In this document: in pieces, positions 1 through 11,674 of the stretch | How the letters are laid out: the number at the start of each line of letters is the position of its first letter | Numbering within the stretch: the stretch's first letter is position 1 | Source: Bradyrhizobium sp. | GTDB lineage: Bacteria; Pseudomonadota; Alphaproteobacteria; Rhizobiales; Xanthobacteraceae | Length of the DNA: 64,000 nt | NCBI RefSeq assembly: GCF_030646015.1 | Contig: NZ_JAUSLT010000065.1 | Span: 27,373-91,372, forward strand | Direction: 5' to 3' | Made by a program: the position numbers and the translations under genes | Notes under the pieces: generated by a model | What the model saw: the letters and a program-made list of their open reading frames with translations, nothing else | Told to the model about the DNA's origin: nothing | Databases searched by the model: none

Positions 1-27
1 ATATTGCTTGAGCCAGATCCGCTCCAT
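1..27 (-). CDS. fadD: Long-chain fatty-acid--CoA ligase, N-terminal 9 codons only (continues off the window)
   Basis: Reverse strand from 27 reads MERIWLKQY, matching the typical FadD start (M-x-x-[IV]-W-L-x-x-Y); purine-rich ggggaag lies upstream. Confidence 0.55.
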
Positions 28-176
28 GGTACTTCCCCTCTGATTGTTACCCGTTTTCTGGCCGGGACGCCTTGTTTGGGGCAGTATTGAGCAATGCGGC
101 CGTCAATGGCAAGCGGCTGCGCGCTATCGACGCATTGTCGGTTAAGAATGGCCGGTCCGGCGGGCCGAGGGCACCC

Positions 177-1790
177 CTAACCGCGCGGCGCGGCCGTGGT
201 CTTGGGGTCCGCGGGCTTGGCGGCAGAAGGCTTGCCGTCAGAAGGCTTGGCTTCGCTGCTCTTGGGCTTCGCGGCGGGCTTTGCAGCGGGCTTCTCTGCA
301 GGCTTCTCGGTGGTCCTCTCGGCGGTCTTGGGCTTGGCCGGCCTGGCGGCTGCGGCCACGGGTTTTTCCGCAGTCTTGTTTTCCGCAGCCTTGGGGGCGG
401 CTTCCGGCTTGGCGTGGGCCTGCCTGACGGTGGCCGGTTTGGCGCCGGGTTTTGCTTCGGATTTTGCTTCGGATTGGGCTTCCTTGCCCGCCCGTTTGGC
501 ATCGGCCTTCGGCTCCGCCGCGGCGTCAGGCTTCCTGGCCGCGACCCGCGACTTCTTTCCGCGCGGCTTCGTCGCCTGCTTTTGCTCGTCCACGGCCACC
601 GCGGCAATCAGGGCGGCGCCGGTCTTCTTGGGGCCGGTGTAGACGACCACCGGTTCCGATGGCGCAGGCGCCGCCGCCATCAGTTCAGACGGCTTCGCCA
701 TCGGAGCCTGCAGCCCGGCGGTGAAGAAGGCGATCGGGGATTCGCCGCTGCTCGCACTGCCGTTGCTGGCGACGGTGTCGGCGTCCTCGTCAGTGGCCGG
801 ACGCTTGCGCTTGCCGTTGCAGATTTCGTCGCGCAGGTTCGGCGGCGAGGCGTCGATGGGCGCCAGATTGTCGACGGTGCCGAGTGAAGGTCGCAGCCAG
901 GTCAACGTATTGTCGGCAAAGCCGCGGTCGAGCAGTTGCGCGGCCTTTACCGCGCGCGCCTGGCCCGACGATGAGCCGAGCACCACGGCGATCAGACGCC
1001 TGCCATTGCGCGTCGCCGAGGCCACCAGGTTGTAACCGGAAGCGCAGATGAAACCGGTCTTGAAGCCGTCCGCGCCCGGGTAGCGCCCGATCAGCTTGTT
1101 GAAATTCTGCGTGACCCGCCGGCCGTACCGGATCGAGGGGGTATGCATGAAATATTCGTATTCCGGCAGATCGCGAATGATCGCGCGCGCCAACATGGCG
1201 AGGTCGCGCGCCGAGGTGATCTGGCCCTCGGCGGGCAGGCCGTTCGGATTGACGTAGCTCGTCTGTGTCATGCCGAGCCGGAGCGCGGTCTGGTTCATCT
1301 GGGCCGAGAAACCATCGACCGAACCGGCGACGCCCTCGGCGAGCACCACGGCCATGTCGTTGGCCGATTTCACCATCATCATGTGCAGGGCGTTTTCGAC
1401 GGTGACCTGGGTACCCGGCTTGAAGCCCATTTTGGAGGGCGACTGCGAGGCGGCGACCGGCGACACCGTCAGTGTGCCGTCGAGCGCCAACCGGCCTTCC
1501 TTGACCGCCTTCAGCGTGACATAGGCCGTCATCATCTTGGTGACGGATGCGGGATACCAGGGATAGGTGGCGTTCTCCGCCTGCAGCACCTTGCCGGTAT
1601 CGGCTTCAACCACCAGCAGCGCTTCCGCATGCACGATGCGCGGCGCTGCGACGGCCAGCACCGCGCCGGCGACAATGAAGCTCAACGATATCTTGCGAAG
1701 CGAAGGGAAAGGAAAATGCACTATCCGATTCCGGTCCTTTGAGATCCGCCTGAGAACAGGAGGTCCTGGGGTGTGACGTGCGGGTTTCAA
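177..1790 (-). CDS. dacF: D-alanyl-D-alanine carboxypeptidase (S11 family, PBP5/6-like) with long Ala/Lys/Pro-rich C-terminal tail
   Basis: SVTKMM (SxxK), SAND (SxN) and KTG motifs; signal-like N-terminus; low-complexity basic tail. Confidence 0.85.
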   Translation of the reverse strand: MKPARHTPGPPVLRRISKDRNRIVHFPFPSLRKISLSFIVAGAVLAVAAPRIVHAEALLVVEADTGKVLQAENATYPWYPASVTKMMTAYVTLKAVKEGRLALDGTLTVSPVAASQSPSKMGFKPGTQVTVENALHMMMVKSANDMAVVLAEGVAGSVDGFSAQMNQTALRLGMTQTSYVNPNGLPAEGQITSARDLAMLARAIIRDLPEYEYFMHTPSIRYGRRVTQNFNKLIGRYPGADGFKTGFICASGYNLVASATRNGRRLIAVVLGSSSGQARAVKAAQLLDRGFADNTLTWLRPSLGTVDNLAPIDASPPNLRDEICNGKRKRPATDEDADTVASNGSASSGESPIAFFTAGLQAPMAKPSELMAAAPAPSEPVVVYTGPKKTGAALIAAVAVDEQKQATKPRGKKSRVAARKPDAAAEPKADAKRAGKEAQSEAKSEAKPGAKPATVRQAHAKPEAAPKAAENKTAEKPVAAAARPAKPKTAERTTEKPAEKPAAKPAAKPKSSEAKPSDGKPSAAKPADPKTTAAPRG

Positions 1791-1887
1791 GCGTGTCCGG
1801 CAGGTGCAAATCTATACCGGTCTGCCGGTCCGGAACAGAGCTTGTGGGATTAAATCGTGGACGAAATAGGTCAAATACTGGCGATAC

Positions 1888-3693
<1,806 letters not shown>

Positions 3694-3804
3694 GCGGGCG
3701 GGACTCGAAGGGATCGGCGGGGCGGACGGTGGTCAGAGCCGTATTCTAATCAGGGGATCGCCACGGAGATACAGCTTTCGCTGCTTTCTTCCTCAATTGA
3801 TTGA

Positions 3805-4872
3805 TCAATTGATCATGCGGCCGCCGAGCTCAGGCAGGAAGGAATCGTCGAAGATATCGGCTGCGGCCGGCCGTTTCTGGAATTTGAAGTCCTCGGCGAT
3901 CTGGTCGACCGAGCGCTCGAACCTGACGAGGTCGATGCCGCCGATGCCGTTGCGCCTGACTTCACCGGTGAGGACGTTTTCGCGAATGACGGCGTGCAGG
4001 CGTTCCAGCTCGAGATCGCGCGATCCGCCGTCCATCCGGCTCACCACCTCCTCGGCGGCGCGCGTCGGGTCCTTGATGGCGAGATGGGTGCCGGCCATCA
4101 CCGCGCGCAGAAAACCCTTCACCGCCTCGGGCCTGGCAGCGGCGAATGCCGGGTTGACGATCAGCGCGAAGCCGTAGGCCTCGCAGCCATAATCGGCGTA
4201 GCGCAGCACGGCAAGGTCGTCCGCCGGGACACCGCGGTCCCTCAGATTGACGCCCGAAAGGTAGGAAAACCCGGTCACGGCATCGACCTGACCCGCCGAC
4301 AGCATCGGTTCGCGCACGGCGGCGCTGATCCTGCTCAGCTTGACGCTGGCGGCCTTGATGCCGTTCTGCCGCGCCAGCGCCGGCCATAGCCGGATCGCCA
4401 GGTCGCCCTCGGCGACGCCGATCGTCTTGCCGTCGATGTCGGAGAGCGCCTGAATGCCGCGGCTCTTGCGGGCGATGATGGCGTAGGGCGCCTTGTTGAA
4501 CAGCACGAACACCGCCTTGATCGGCCGCGCGCCAGGCTTGTCGCGAAACCGGATCAGTTCGTTGATGTCGACCAGCGCCAGGTCGCTGGTCCCCGCGGCG
4601 ACGCGGGCGATGCCATCCTGCGATCCGCTGGCGATATTGGTGTTGACCGCCAGCCCCTCCGAGCTGAACAACCCCTTGTTCGCCGCCAGCACGAACGGGG
4701 CGGCGCTGGCATCGATCGGACGATCGAGCGAAAACTGGATCGCGACCGGCGACCGGGTTTCCCCCGCTGCGCCGCATTGCCCCAAGCCGGCACCCAAGCC
4801 CAACCCAAGACCCAGCAGGCCCAGCAGCGAAGTCAGGAAGCCGCGAACGACAGTGGACGAATTTGAATGCAT
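3805..4872 (-). CDS. ABC transporter substrate-binding protein (NMT1/SsuA-like)
   Basis: Signal peptide, then 'FVLAANKGLFSSEGLAVNTNIASGSQDGIARVAAGTSDLALVDINELI', typical of NitT/TauT-type binding proteins. Confidence 0.75.
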   Translation of the reverse strand: MHSNSSTVVRGFLTSLLGLLGLGLGLGAGLGQCGAAGETRSPVAIQFSLDRPIDASAAPFVLAANKGLFSSEGLAVNTNIASGSQDGIARVAAGTSDLALVDINELIRFRDKPGARPIKAVFVLFNKAPYAIIARKSRGIQALSDIDGKTIGVAEGDLAIRLWPALARQNGIKAASVKLSRISAAVREPMLSAGQVDAVTGFSYLSGVNLRDRGVPADDLAVLRYADYGCEAYGFALIVNPAFAAARPEAVKGFLRAVMAGTHLAIKDPTRAAEEVVSRMDGGSRDLELERLHAVIRENVLTGEVRRNGIGGIDLVRFERSVDQIAEDFKFQKRPAAADIFDDSFLPELGGRMIN

Positions 4873-5108
4873 TGCGATTACTTCAGGCGGGCCGGACGTC
4901 AGCTGCGGCGCCGGCTATGTTTGTTTCATGGCGCAGGGAGCGCCGGAGGGGGTCAAACTGTCGCATCGAACCTGAACGGCCGATGAGTGCCACGATTTCG
5001 ACACGGATCGTTCAGCCTGCGTTCGGATTGGGGAACCTAACCTGCGTCCAGGGGTTAGCCATACGAGGCGAGGCCTGCCAGGCCAGGGCGCCCATGGAGG
5101 ACATTGAG

Positions 5109-5567
5109 ATGTTCGCGCGCAAGATTTTGCTTTCACCGTTCGCCCGCGCCGCCGCAGTGGCGACAGTCGCTGCGTTGGCGTTGACAGTTTTCGAGCCGTC
5201 AACGGCCCGCGCCGGAACCGCTGCGGCAGGCCCGGGCCTGTCGACGGCTGCGGTCAGCGACGCCACCGATTTCAGCGCCCGTCGCCGACACTATCGTCGT
5301 GGCGGTGGCGCCGCGGCAGCGGCTGCTTTCGCCGGGATCGTGGGCACCGGTATCGCCATCGCGGCGACACAGAACCGCCGGCACTATTACTATGACCGAG
5401 GGCCGGGCTATTACGGTGGCGGCCCGGTTTATTACGGCGGTGGACAGCCTTACTATCGCAGCCAGCCCTACTACGGCGGCGGCCAATACCGAGGCGGCTA
5501 CCCCAGCAACCATTACGGCCGCGGCGGCGCCTTCGACACCCTGACGCCCCATCACCGCGAGTACTAA
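5109..5567 (+). CDS. Secreted Gly/Tyr-rich protein, copy 1 of a tandem pair
   Basis: In-frame start MFARKILLSPFARAAAVATVAALAL within ORF 4863-5567; Gly/Tyr-rich C-terminus; paralog of 5616-6074. Confidence 0.6.
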   Translation: MFARKILLSPFARAAAVATVAALALTVFEPSTARAGTAAAGPGLSTAAVSDATDFSARRRHYRRGGGAAAAAAFAGIVGTGIAIAATQNRRHYYYDRGPGYYGGGPVYYGGGQPYYRSQPYYGGGQYRGGYPSNHYGRGGAFDTLTPHHREY

Positions 5568-5615
5568 CGCCCCATAGCGATACGGCCTGCCCAGACGACC
5601 ACGGAGGACATTGAG

Positions 5616-6074
5616 ATGTTCGCGCGCAAGACTTTACTCTCATCGATCGGCCGCGCCGCCGTCATGGCGACAGTCGCCGCGGTGGCGCTGACCACGTTGG
5701 AGCCGACGACGGCCCGCGCCGGATCTGCGCCTGCAGGCCAAGGCCCGTCCCAAGGCCTTTCCCAAGGCCTGTCGACGGCCGCCGCGACCAGCGACGCCAC
5801 TGACTTCAGCGCCCGTCGCCGGCATTATCGCGGCGGCGGTGGTGCCGCCGCGGCGGCCGCTTTCGCCGGTATTGTCGGCACCGGTATCGCCATCGCCGCG
5901 GCCCAGAACCGCCGGGACTACTACTATGGCGGTGGCCCGGTCTATTACGGCGGCGGCGAGCCGTATTATGGCGGCCAGCCCTACTACGGCGGCGGCGGTT
6001 ACTATGGCGGCGGCTACTACGGCTCCAAGGCGAGCGTGCCCCACTTCAACGGTCACCCGCTGGCCGGCTGGTAA
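5616..6074 (+). CDS. Secreted Gly/Tyr-rich protein, copy 2 of a tandem pair
   Basis: MFARKTLLSSIGRAAVMATVAAVALTTLEPTTARAG...; shared SDATDFSARRRHYR and AFAGIVGTGIAIAA blocks with copy 1; YYGGG repeats. Confidence 0.65.
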   Translation: MFARKTLLSSIGRAAVMATVAAVALTTLEPTTARAGSAPAGQGPSQGLSQGLSTAAATSDATDFSARRRHYRGGGGAAAAAAFAGIVGTGIAIAAAQNRRDYYYGGGPVYYGGGEPYYGGQPYYGGGGYYGGGYYGSKASVPHFNGHPLAGW

Positions 6075-6198
6075 CCAGCGCTATCCGAGAGAATTGATCC
6101 GCCGGCACCTTAACGATGCCGGCGGATTTTTCGTGCGCGGATGCGGCCGGGAACCGGCCGTTAACACGCTTTGCATCGGTTTCGACTAGGTTCGGGGG

Positions 6199-6624
6199 AT
6201 GGGTGATTCGCTCGAACGGCTTTATCTGGCTGTCCTCGCGGCCAAGGATCTCGATCCGGCCACGTCGCGAACCGCGCGGCTGTTTCAGCGTGGCCCGGCC
6301 AAGATGGCCAAGAAGCTGGCGGAAGAAGCCATCGAGGTCGTGATCGATGCCGTCAACGGCAATTCCGATGCGGTGGTCCGCGAGAGCGCCGATCTGCTCT
6401 ATAATCTCACCGTTTTGTGGGCATCGGCCGGCGTGCGCCCCGAGGACGTCTGGCGTGAGATGGAACGGCGCGAGCATCTGCAGGGCATCGCCGAGAAACT
6501 GCCGAAATCATCGTCCAAAATGCCCAAGACAACTGCAACGACAACTGCAACGAGCGCCGCGCCTGCGGCCAGTCGGCGACGAATTGTCGCGCTTGAAGGC
6601 CGCAGCCTGCGAAAGCGGCACTAA
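6199..6624 (+). CDS. Phosphoribosyl-ATP pyrophosphatase-like protein (HisE/MazG-like fold)
   Basis: KMAKKLAEEAIEVVIDA...RESADLLYNLTVLWASAGV is the PRA-PH signature; no other his gene nearby; T/A-rich C-tail. Confidence 0.75.
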   Translation: MGDSLERLYLAVLAAKDLDPATSRTARLFQRGPAKMAKKLAEEAIEVVIDAVNGNSDAVVRESADLLYNLTVLWASAGVRPEDVWREMERREHLQGIAEKLPKSSSKMPKTTATTTATSAAPAASRRRIVALEGRSLRKRH

Positions 6625-6672
6625 ACCTCCCGAATTTCTCCCATTTCCCGGCATGGACAAATTGGCTCTGGG

Positions 6673-7269
6673 ATGGTTCATCGCGCCATGCTGAGACGAA
6701 TTTACGATTGGTGCATCGACTCCGCCCACAAGCCATATTCGGTCTGGATCATGGGCGCGGTGTCGTTCGCGGAAAGCTCGTTCTTTCCGGTGCCGCCGGA
6801 TGTGATGCTGATCCCGATGTCGCTGGCGCGGCCGGAGCGCGCCTGGTTCTATGCCATGGTCTGCACCGTGACCTCGGTGCTGGGCGGCATCGTCGGCTAT
6901 GGCATCGGCGCGCTGCTCTATGATTCGCTCGGGCAATGGCTGATCCAGATTTACGGTCTCAGTGGCAAGGTCGAGGCCTTCCGTGCCTCCTATGCCGAAT
7001 GGGGTGCCCTGATCATCATCGGCAAGGGCCTGACGCCGATCCCCTACAAGCTGGTGACGATCACCTCGGGCTTTGCCGGTTACAACATCTGGCTGTTCGT
7101 GCTGTGCTCGATCATCGCCCGCGGCGGCCGCTTCTTCGTGGTCGCCATCCTGCTCAACCGCTACGGCGAATGGATCCGGGCCCAGATCGAGAAGCGCCTG
7201 GGGATGTGGGTGGCGATCGGCGCCATCGTGCTGGTGCTCGGCTTTGTCGTCGCACTCAAGTTGATCTGA
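6673..7269 (+). CDS. DedA/YqaA-family membrane protein
   Basis: Multi-TM ORF with 'FAESSFFPVPPDVMLIPMSL' and 'GKGLTPIPYKLVTITSGFAGY', typical of DedA family. Confidence 0.8.
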   Translation: MVHRAMLRRIYDWCIDSAHKPYSVWIMGAVSFAESSFFPVPPDVMLIPMSLARPERAWFYAMVCTVTSVLGGIVGYGIGALLYDSLGQWLIQIYGLSGKVEAFRASYAEWGALIIIGKGLTPIPYKLVTITSGFAGYNIWLFVLCSIIARGGRFFVVAILLNRYGEWIRAQIEKRLGMWVAIGAIVLVLGFVVALKLI

Positions 7270-7322
7270 TACCTCGTCGCGAAATGCTTTGCCGGTCCGC
7301 CGCTTCGGGCTACGCTTCAGGC

Positions 7323-7910
7323 ATGCTTGATTCAACCGGCAACTTCCCAGCGCGGTTCAGGACGCGGGTAGCGACCGCCGGCGCGGTGTTCTCGATATGC
7401 GTGCTGGCCACATCAGCGGCGTGGCCGCAGGCGGCGCCGTCGCTCGGCATCCAGTCGCCGGCCCAGCAGTCGATTCCGGACCGGCCGCAGCCGGCGCCGC
7501 AGCAGAACGAGCCCGCACCGCCATCGCCGCCGGAGAATCCGGGCCTGATCAACGAACTCGGCAAGCTCTGGGACAAATCCAAATCGATGCTGCCCACCAT
7601 CAAGAGCCCGCAGGAGGCCATCGAAGACCTGAATGCGCGCACCAAGGATGCCGGCGAGGGCCTGTCGCGCCTGACCAAACCTTCCCTGATGGTGACCGGG
7701 CGCATGGCCTGTCCGGTTTCAAGCAATGGCGCGCCGGACTGCAAGGCCGCCGCCGATAAGCTCTGCCAGAGCAAGGGCCACACCGAAGGCAAGAGCCTCG
7801 ATACCGATGCTGCGGAAAAATGCTCGGCCAAGGTGTATCTGCCGGGCCGAAAGCGCGAGCCGGGCGACTGCCGGACCGAAAATTACGTCACCCGCGCGCT
7901 GTGCCAGTAA
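7323..7910 (+). CDS. Hypothetical secreted protein
   Basis: In-frame ATG at 7323; hydrophobic N-terminal segment, Pro/Gln-rich linker, C-terminal Cys-containing part. Confidence 0.55.
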   Translation: MLDSTGNFPARFRTRVATAGAVFSICVLATSAAWPQAAPSLGIQSPAQQSIPDRPQPAPQQNEPAPPSPPENPGLINELGKLWDKSKSMLPTIKSPQEAIEDLNARTKDAGEGLSRLTKPSLMVTGRMACPVSSNGAPDCKAAADKLCQSKGHTEGKSLDTDAAEKCSAKVYLPGRKREPGDCRTENYVTRALCQ

Positions 7911-8029
7911 CGTCAAACGCAGCGTCAAAACGCAATACTTGACACTGGAAAGATTGCCTTGTTGGTAGAGCGTCTGGCAGCCCCGGGCTGCCGCCTGGCC
8001 CGTTACGAATAACCAGAAGGATTTTTCGA

Positions 8030-8998
8030 ATGTCCATGCCTGCTCTGTTCAAGGGCCGTCTGTCGATTCCGGTGATCGGTGCGCCGCTGTTCATCATTTC
8101 GGTGCCCGATCTCGTGATCGCGCAGTGCAAGGCGGGGATCGTCGGATCGTTCCCTGCGTTGAACGCCCGCCCGCCGGCTTTGCTCGACGAGTGGCTGGTC
8201 CGGATCAAGGAAGAACTGGCCGCGCATGACAAGGCGCATCCCGAGCGGCTGTCGGCGCCGTTCGCGGTGAACCAGATCGTGCATAAATCCAACAACCGGC
8301 TCGATCAGGATCTGGCGCTCTGCGAGAAGCACAAGGTGCCGATGATCATCACCTCGCTCGGCGCCCGCGAAGAGCTCAATCAGGCCGCGCATCGCTGGGG
8401 CGGCATCGTGTTTCACGACGTGATCAACCAGAAGTTCGCGCACAAGGCGGTCGAGAAGGGCGCCGATGGCCTGATCCTGGTAGCCGCCGGCGCCGGTGGC
8501 CATGCCGGCGAGATCTCGCCATTGGCCTTCGTGGCGGAGACGCGGCAGTGGTTCGATGGACCGATCGCGCTGTCGGGGGCGATCGCCAATGGCCGCGCCA
8601 TCCGCGCGGCACGGATTCTCGGCGCCGATTTTGCCTATATCGGCTCGGCGTTCATTGCCACCACCGAGGCCAATGCGGTGGAGGCCTACAAGCGGATGGT
8701 GACGACGTCTTCGGCCGAAGATATCGTCTATTCCAACCTGTTCACCGGCGTGCACGGCAATTACCTGAAGCCGTCGATCGTCGCGGCCGGCATGGATCCG
8801 GACAATCTTCCGGAATCCGATGCCTCGAAAATGAGTTTCGGCACCGACGCCGCGGGCGAGCGCGCCAAGCCGAAAGCCTGGAAGGAAATCTGGGGCTCGG
8901 GCCAGGGCGTCGGCAGCGTGGCCAAGATCCTGCCCGCCGCCGAACTGATCGCGCGGTTCAAGAAGGAATACGACGAGGCAATCGATCCGCCGCTGTGA
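8030..8998 (+). CDS. Nitronate monooxygenase family protein
   Basis: FKGRLSIPVIGAPLFIISVPDLVIAQCKAGIVGSFPALNAR...GADGLILVAAGAGGHAG; NMO/2-nitropropane dioxygenase family. Confidence 0.85.
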   Translation: MSMPALFKGRLSIPVIGAPLFIISVPDLVIAQCKAGIVGSFPALNARPPALLDEWLVRIKEELAAHDKAHPERLSAPFAVNQIVHKSNNRLDQDLALCEKHKVPMIITSLGAREELNQAAHRWGGIVFHDVINQKFAHKAVEKGADGLILVAAGAGGHAGEISPLAFVAETRQWFDGPIALSGAIANGRAIRAARILGADFAYIGSAFIATTEANAVEAYKRMVTTSSAEDIVYSNLFTGVHGNYLKPSIVAAGMDPDNLPESDASKMSFGTDAAGERAKPKAWKEIWGSGQGVGSVAKILPAAELIARFKKEYDEAIDPPL

Positions 8999-9020
8999 TG
9001 AATAGCACCGGCGCCGGTCG

Positions 9021-9170
9021 TGTCGCCCTCTCCCCTTGTGGGAGAGGGCATCGCCGGCGCCCGCAACGAACGCGCTCGGGTGAGGGGTTGCCTCAACGAG
9101 CAGACTGTTCGTGGATAGAGACCCCTCATCCGGCGCTTCGCGCCACCTTCTCCCACAAGGGGAGAAGGAA
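9021..9170. repeat. Intergenic palindromic repeat (arms ctctccccttgtgggagag / cttctcccacaaggggagaag)
   Basis: Self-complementary arms at about 9026-9048 and 9146-9168 between NMO and thioesterase genes; related elements at 14.7 and 28.7 kb. Confidence 0.65.
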
Positions 9171-9200
9171 GTAAGAAAGCGCTCGACAGGATCACCAGAG

Positions 9201-9977
9201 ATGGACGCCATTTTTCGCGTGGACGGCAATCGTGTCCTCACCCATCCGAACGCCGCCGGCCCCTGGGATCCCGGCATGCAGCACGGTTCCGCGCCGTCTG
9301 GGCTGGTGGTGTGGGCGGCCGAGGCGATTGCGACGCCGGTGCCGATGCAAATCGCGCGCGTCACCATCGACCTGATGCGCCCGGTGCTGGTGGCGCCGCT
9401 GACGCTGGAGACCGAAGTCCTGCGCGCGGGCCGCAAGATCCAGCTCTGCGCGGTCCGGCTGCTCGCCGACGGCGTCGTCGTGGTCGGCGCCACCGTGCTG
9501 AAGATCAAGACGCAAGGCTTGACCTTGCCGGCAGATGTCGTGGATCTGCCGGTCGAGCTTCCGGGGCCGGATCAATCGCGCGTGGAGCCGGCGGACTTCT
9601 CCTCGAGTCCCTTTGTGTCGGGCATGTCGCTGCGCGCCGCCCGCGGCCGCTTCGGCGCGCCCGGTCCCGGCGCGATCTGGTATCGCGCCGACCGGCCGCT
9701 GGTCGAAGGCTCGCCAATATCGCAGGCGATGCGCGCGGTGGTGGCGGCGGATTTCTGCAACGGCACTTCCGCCGCGCTGGATTTCCGCGAATGGACTTTT
9801 ATCAATGCCGACCTCACCGTCAGTTTTGCGCGGCAGCCGGTCGGTGAGTGGATCCTGCTCGACGCGGAGACCTCGATCGGTCCCGATGGCGCTGGCCTTG
9901 CGATGGCGCGGCTTGCAGATAGCAGAGGTTATTTCGGCCGCGCCGTGCAGAGTCTCGTGATCGAGAAGCGCGGATAG
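9201..9977 (+). CDS. Thioesterase family protein (acyl-CoA thioesterase-like)
   Basis: In-frame ATG 9201; double hot-dog-like layout (MQIARVTIDLMRPV..., later FINADLTVSFARQPVGEWILLDAET). Confidence 0.7.
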   Translation: MDAIFRVDGNRVLTHPNAAGPWDPGMQHGSAPSGLVVWAAEAIATPVPMQIARVTIDLMRPVLVAPLTLETEVLRAGRKIQLCAVRLLADGVVVVGATVLKIKTQGLTLPADVVDLPVELPGPDQSRVEPADFSSSPFVSGMSLRAARGRFGAPGPGAIWYRADRPLVEGSPISQAMRAVVAADFCNGTSAALDFREWTFINADLTVSFARQPVGEWILLDAETSIGPDGAGLAMARLADSRGYFGRAVQSLVIEKRG

Positions 9978-10020
9978 ACGAAAGAAGGCACGCTGCGCCG
10001 CGTCCGGGAAACGAGAGTTT

Positions 10021-11583
10021 TTACCCCACCATCCGGTCCCGTCCGACCCAGAACCCCGCCTTCAGCACCTTCTTGTCGACCTTGCCGACGCCGGTCATCG
10101 GCAATTCCGTGACGAACTTGATGTGCTTGGGCGCATGTGCCGCGCCCTTGCGGGCCTTCACCAGCGCGATCAGCTCCTCCGCGTTCGGCTTGGCTCCTTC
10201 GCGCGCGACCACGACCGCGGTGACGGCCTCGCCCCATTTGTCGTCGGGCACGCCGACCACGGCGACCATCGCGACGTCGGCATGCTGCGACAGCACGTCC
10301 TCGACCTCGCGCGGGAAAATATTGAAGCCGCCGGAGACGATCATGTCCTTCTTGCGGTCGAGGATGAACAGATAGCCGCGCTCGTCGGCGCGGGCGATGT
10401 CGCCGGTATGCAGCCAGCCGTTCTTCAGGGTTTCGGCGGTTTGTTCCGGCCGCTTCCAGTATTCGGCCATCACATGCGGGGCGCGCACGCAAATCTCGCC
10501 GGCTTCGCCGGTGGCGACTTCCCTGTCATTGTCGTCGAGCACCTTGACGTCACAGGCGGCGATCGGGAAGCCGCAGGATGTGAACAGTTCAGGCGTCTTC
10601 GGGTCGTGATCCCGCTTGCGCAGCACCGACACCGGATAGCATTCGGTCTGGCCATAGAGCTGCGAGAACACCGGGCCGATCCGCTCGATGCCCTCGACCA
10701 GCCGGCTCGGCGACATCGCCGAGGCGCCGTAGAGCAATAGCTCCAGCGAGGAAAGATCGGTCTTGTCGAGCGCGGGGTGATCCAGCAGCACGTAGATCAT
10801 GGTCGGCACCAGCAGGGTAAAATTGATCCGCTCGCGTGCGATGGTTTTGAAAACCGCCTCGGGATCAAAGCCCTTGAGCAAATGCACGGTGCCGCCGCGC
10901 ATCAGCGTCGGCAGCACCTTGGTGCCGGCGACGTGGCTGATCGGCGCCACCGTGAGATAGCTCGGCGTATCGGGGATTTCGAAATCGGCCAGGATGGCAT
11001 TGGCAAAACCGCTATATTCGCGATGGGTGCGCAGCGCGCCTTTCGACTTGCCGGTGGTGCCGCCGGTGTAATTGAGCGTCGCGATGTCGTCGGGCCCGGC
11101 AAGATTACGCGGGCTGGCAGTGCCGGCCGCCTCGACCGCCGCCAGCAAGTCGACGCCGTAACCCGCGGGGCCGAGCGTGAACACGGTCTTCAGGTTCGAT
11201 GCCCTGGCAGCGAGTTGGCCGCCGCGATCCCGGAACGTATCGGCGTCGACCACCAGCACCTGGGTTTCGGAATCCTCGATCTGGAACAGCTGATCGTCGA
11301 GCGACCCCAGCGGATGCAGCGAGGTGACCGACAGCCGCGCCAGTTGCGCGGCGACGCCGCTGCACCAGCTGTCGGCGCGGTTGGCCGATAACAAGGCGAC
11401 CCGCGCGCCGGGTTGCAGCCCGAGCTGCATGAACACCTTCTGGAGGCGGCCGATCAGGTCGCTGGCGCCGGCATAGCTGAGCGATCCGCCGGGCCAGGAG
11501 AACGCCGTGCGCCGGGGATAGCGCGCCAGCGCCCGCAGCGTCTGCGCGCAGGCGGTCGGAAAGGCATGGAGCGGATCGGACAT
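10021..11583 (-). CDS. AMP-binding acyl-CoA synthetase/ligase
   Basis: LNYTGGTTGKSKGALRTHREY AMP-binding motif, YGQTE, WLHTGDIARADERGYLFILDRKKDMIVSGG; start MSDPLHAF. Confidence 0.85.
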   Translation of the reverse strand: MSDPLHAFPTACAQTLRALARYPRRTAFSWPGGSLSYAGASDLIGRLQKVFMQLGLQPGARVALLSANRADSWCSGVAAQLARLSVTSLHPLGSLDDQLFQIEDSETQVLVVDADTFRDRGGQLAARASNLKTVFTLGPAGYGVDLLAAVEAAGTASPRNLAGPDDIATLNYTGGTTGKSKGALRTHREYSGFANAILADFEIPDTPSYLTVAPISHVAGTKVLPTLMRGGTVHLLKGFDPEAVFKTIARERINFTLLVPTMIYVLLDHPALDKTDLSSLELLLYGASAMSPSRLVEGIERIGPVFSQLYGQTECYPVSVLRKRDHDPKTPELFTSCGFPIAACDVKVLDDNDREVATGEAGEICVRAPHVMAEYWKRPEQTAETLKNGWLHTGDIARADERGYLFILDRKKDMIVSGGFNIFPREVEDVLSQHADVAMVAVVGVPDDKWGEAVTAVVVAREGAKPNAEELIALVKARKGAAHAPKHIKFVTELPMTGVGKVDKKVLKAGFWVGRDRMVG

Positions 11584-11674
11584 GTTTCCTCCGGCAATTG
11601 TCACTGGCTTTGTCTTGGGCGTTCCGTCGTGCCAGTGTTGGGAAAACGCTAGCATCAGTGCGGAAGCGGGGACA

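Noticed and set aside
47-887. ORFs 47-607 (-) and 72-887 (+)
   Set aside because: Overlap the low-complexity tail of dacF in other frames; R/P- and G/R-rich shadows.
3788-3815. tcaattgattgatcaattgatca palindrome as a terminator or operator
   Set aside because: AT-rich and short, overlaps the stop of 3805-4872, no T-tract; too weak to call.
8003-9508. 501-aa reverse ORF
   Set aside because: Antisense to NMO and thioesterase genes and passes through the palindromic repeat.
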